From positions 248,001 through 312,000 of the forward strand of contig NZ_OBQD01000001.1 of NCBI RefSeq assembly GCF_900220975.1: DNA of 64,000 nucleotides, given 5' to 3'. Below the pieces are notes generated by a model. That model searched no databases, was not told where the DNA came from, and was given only the letters and a program-made list of their open reading frames with translations. Numbering within the stretch: position 1 is the stretch's first letter; each line of letters opens with the position of its first letter. The stretch comes from Rhizobium subbaraonis (lineage in GTDB: Bacteria > Pseudomonadota > Alphaproteobacteria > Rhizobiales > Rhizobiaceae). Both the position numbers and the translations under genes were made by a program. This document shows positions 62,676 to 64,000 of this stretch, one piece after another.

Positions 62676-63971
62676 ATGAACAAGAAATGGAGCGGTCGGA
62701 GCTATGCTCTCATAGGCTATTCCACGGTCTTCCTGCTGCTGGGCGGCATGGGGGCGTGGGCGGCCCTGACCCGGATCAACGGCGCGGTCGTCGCCAGCGG
62801 CATCATCGAAGTGGCGAGCAACCGCCAGGTCGTGCAGCACCTGACCGGCGGCGTCGTCGGCAAGATCAACGTGCAGGAAGGCGACAAGGTCAATGCCGGC
62901 GACGTGCTGATGCGCCTCGACGACACGTTCGACCGGTCGGAACTCGCCGTCATCGAAAGCCAGCTGTTCAGCCTCATGGGCACGGCCGCGCGCCTGATGG
63001 CCGAGCAGGACGAGAAGACGGAAATCCGCTTCGATCCCGAACTGATCGAACGGGCGAAGACCGACCCCGAGGTCCAGGAGATCGTCGAGGGGCAGACGCG
63101 CCTGATGGAAGCGCGCCGGGAAACCCGCGAGAAGAAGATCGGCCAGCTCGGCGAGAAGAAGAAGCAGATCGCCAAGCAGAACGAAGGCCTGGACAGCCGC
63201 ATCGCCGCTCTGGAGACGCAGCTGAAACTGATCGAGCAGGAACTCGAAGCCCAGAACAAGCTCCTCCAGAAGTCGCTGACCAATGCCAGCCGCGTGCTGC
63301 AGCTGCAGCGCGAGGAAGCCGATATCGCCGGCACGATCAGCCAGGCGAAGTCCAGCATCGCGGAAAACGCCGGCAAGGTCGCCGAAATCGAGCTCGCCAT
63401 CCTCAACATCGATTCCGACATGCGCGAGGAGGCGACCACCTCGTTGCGCGAGATCGAGGCGAAGATCGCCGAGCTCAAGGAAAACCGCACCGCCAAGCTG
63501 GAAACGCTGAGCCGCATGGACATCACCGCGCCGGTTCCGGGCGTCATCCTCGGCATGCAGGTGCATGCGCTGAAGTCGGTCATCAAGCCGGCCGATCCGC
63601 TGCTCTACATCATTCCGCAGGAAAACGACCTCGTCATCAAGACGCAGATCTCGCCGACGCAGATCGACCAGGTCCATGTCGGCCAGGTGGCCCATATCCG
63701 CTTCGGTGCCTTTGACCACCGCTCGACGCCGGAAATCTTTGGCCATGTCACCAAGGTTGCCGCAGACGTCCTGCAGGACCAGCGGACCGGCGCGACCTAC
63801 TATCAGGCTGAAATCAAGCCCGATTCTGGCGAGATGCTGAAGCTTGGCGACAACCACGTCATCCCCGGCATGCCGGTGGAGACCTTCATCCAGACCTCCG
63901 AGCGCTCGCCGCTGGAGTATCTGATCAAGCCGCTCGGCGACTATTTCGCCAAGGCCTTCCGGGAGCGGTAG
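62676..63971 (+). CDS. prsE: type I secretion membrane-fusion protein, PrsE-like
   Basis: 431-residue HlyD-family adaptor joining the inner-membrane ABC protein to a TolC-like pore. One membrane helix (~10-32), then a barrel-sandwich/lipoyl segment VQHLTGGVVGKINVQEGDKVNAGDVLMRLD (key HLTGGVVGKI, EGDKVNAGD), a long coiled coil (~125-275, many Glu/Lys/Gln heptads), the second lipoyl half APVPGVILGMQVHA and a C-terminal beta-barrel (GQVAHIRFGAFDHRSTPEIFG). Starts 40 bases after prsD; no outer-membrane gene is present in the window. Confidence 0.94.
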   Translation: MNKKWSGRSYALIGYSTVFLLLGGMGAWAALTRINGAVVASGIIEVASNRQVVQHLTGGVVGKINVQEGDKVNAGDVLMRLDDTFDRSELAVIESQLFSLMGTAARLMAEQDEKTEIRFDPELIERAKTDPEVQEIVEGQTRLMEARRETREKKIGQLGEKKKQIAKQNEGLDSRIAALETQLKLIEQELEAQNKLLQKSLTNASRVLQLQREEADIAGTISQAKSSIAENAGKVAEIELAILNIDSDMREEATTSLREIEAKIAELKENRTAKLETLSRMDITAPVPGVILGMQVHALKSVIKPADPLLYIIPQENDLVIKTQISPTQIDQVHVGQVAHIRFGAFDHRSTPEIFGHVTKVAADVLQDQRTGATYYQAEIKPDSGEMLKLGDNHVIPGMPVETFIQTSERSPLEYLIKPLGDYFAKAFRER

Positions 63972-64000
63972 TCCGCGCCCGGCCGCGGCCGCAGATCGGA

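Overview
The window is chromosomal DNA from an alphaproteobacterium of the Rhizobiaceae (Sinorhizobium/Shinella/Rhizobium-like; I cannot fix the genus). The grounds are high GC, dense operons, a ctaCDB-coxF-GE cluster followed by DUF983, SURF1, ispH, thrB and rnhA, the order thrC-M16 peptidase-GNAT-GGDEF/EAL, CcrM methyltransferase, BioR/BioY, PrsDE-type secretion, and rhizobial intergenic palindromic elements. It is mostly core genome. There is no phage, insertion sequence, CRISPR array or plasmid backbone.

Layout. 1-9.8 kb: a cut-off DnaJ-domain gene, a lipoprotein, pdxH, a DUF937 protein with a small partner, a polysaccharide deacetylase, tldD, a TetR regulator divergent from an aldo/keto reductase across a double palindromic operator, and an IalB-like protein. 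10.2-19.6 kb: the aa3 cytochrome oxidase operon with assembly factors, preceded by an exact FNR/FixK-type box, then DUF983, SURF1, ispH, thrB and rnhA. 19.6-31.1 kb: GrpB-like protein, one-cysteine peroxiredoxin, DsbD-N-like protein, YqgE, a zinc metallopeptidase, then a minus-strand block thrC, M16 peptidase, acetyltransferase and membrane GGDEF-EAL protein, and a lipoprotein. 31.3-36.2 kb: a HAD hydrolase, bioR-bioY-DUF1284 with three BioR boxes, an ArsR-type regulator divergent from two small ferredoxin-fold proteins (NIPSNAP, ABM), and an MNT-HEPN toxin-antitoxin locus whose toxin is frameshifted.

36.3-48.3 kb: ccrM, a small stress-type gene, mutY plus a HAD phosphatase, a DUF721/DciA-like gene, a DsbA-like thiol protein, smc, a 48-residue membrane protein, and ppdK. 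48.3-57.7 kb: small lipoproteins and hypothetical proteins, a DUF1499 protein, an MBL hydrolase with a cupin, tRNA-Gln, a sunset-domain protein, a methyltransferase, a YbaK-type deacylase and a cyclase-like DUF3095 protein. 57.8-64 kb: a secreted RTX protein with a choice-of-anchor-L-like front, tRNA-Pro, an MgtC-like protein, and the type I secretion ABC transporter and membrane-fusion pair (prsD, prsE) that probably exports the RTX protein.

The least expected signal is regulatory. Three exact GGAAC-N16-CGTT promoters, the signature of the alphaproteobacterial general stress sigma factor EcfG/RpoE2, lie directly before the metallopeptidase, a 62-residue protein and the MgtC-like gene. A fourth, weaker site precedes the 48-residue membrane protein after smc. 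Other readable control sites are the FNR box at ctaC, the TetR, ArsR and BioR operators, and a tandem 13-bp CtrA-like repeat at ccrM. I see no clearly new multi-gene defence or biosynthetic system. The best candidates for new biology are the stress-promoter genes of unknown function, the lipoproteins sharing a cysteine motif, the DUF937 pair and the DUF3095 protein.
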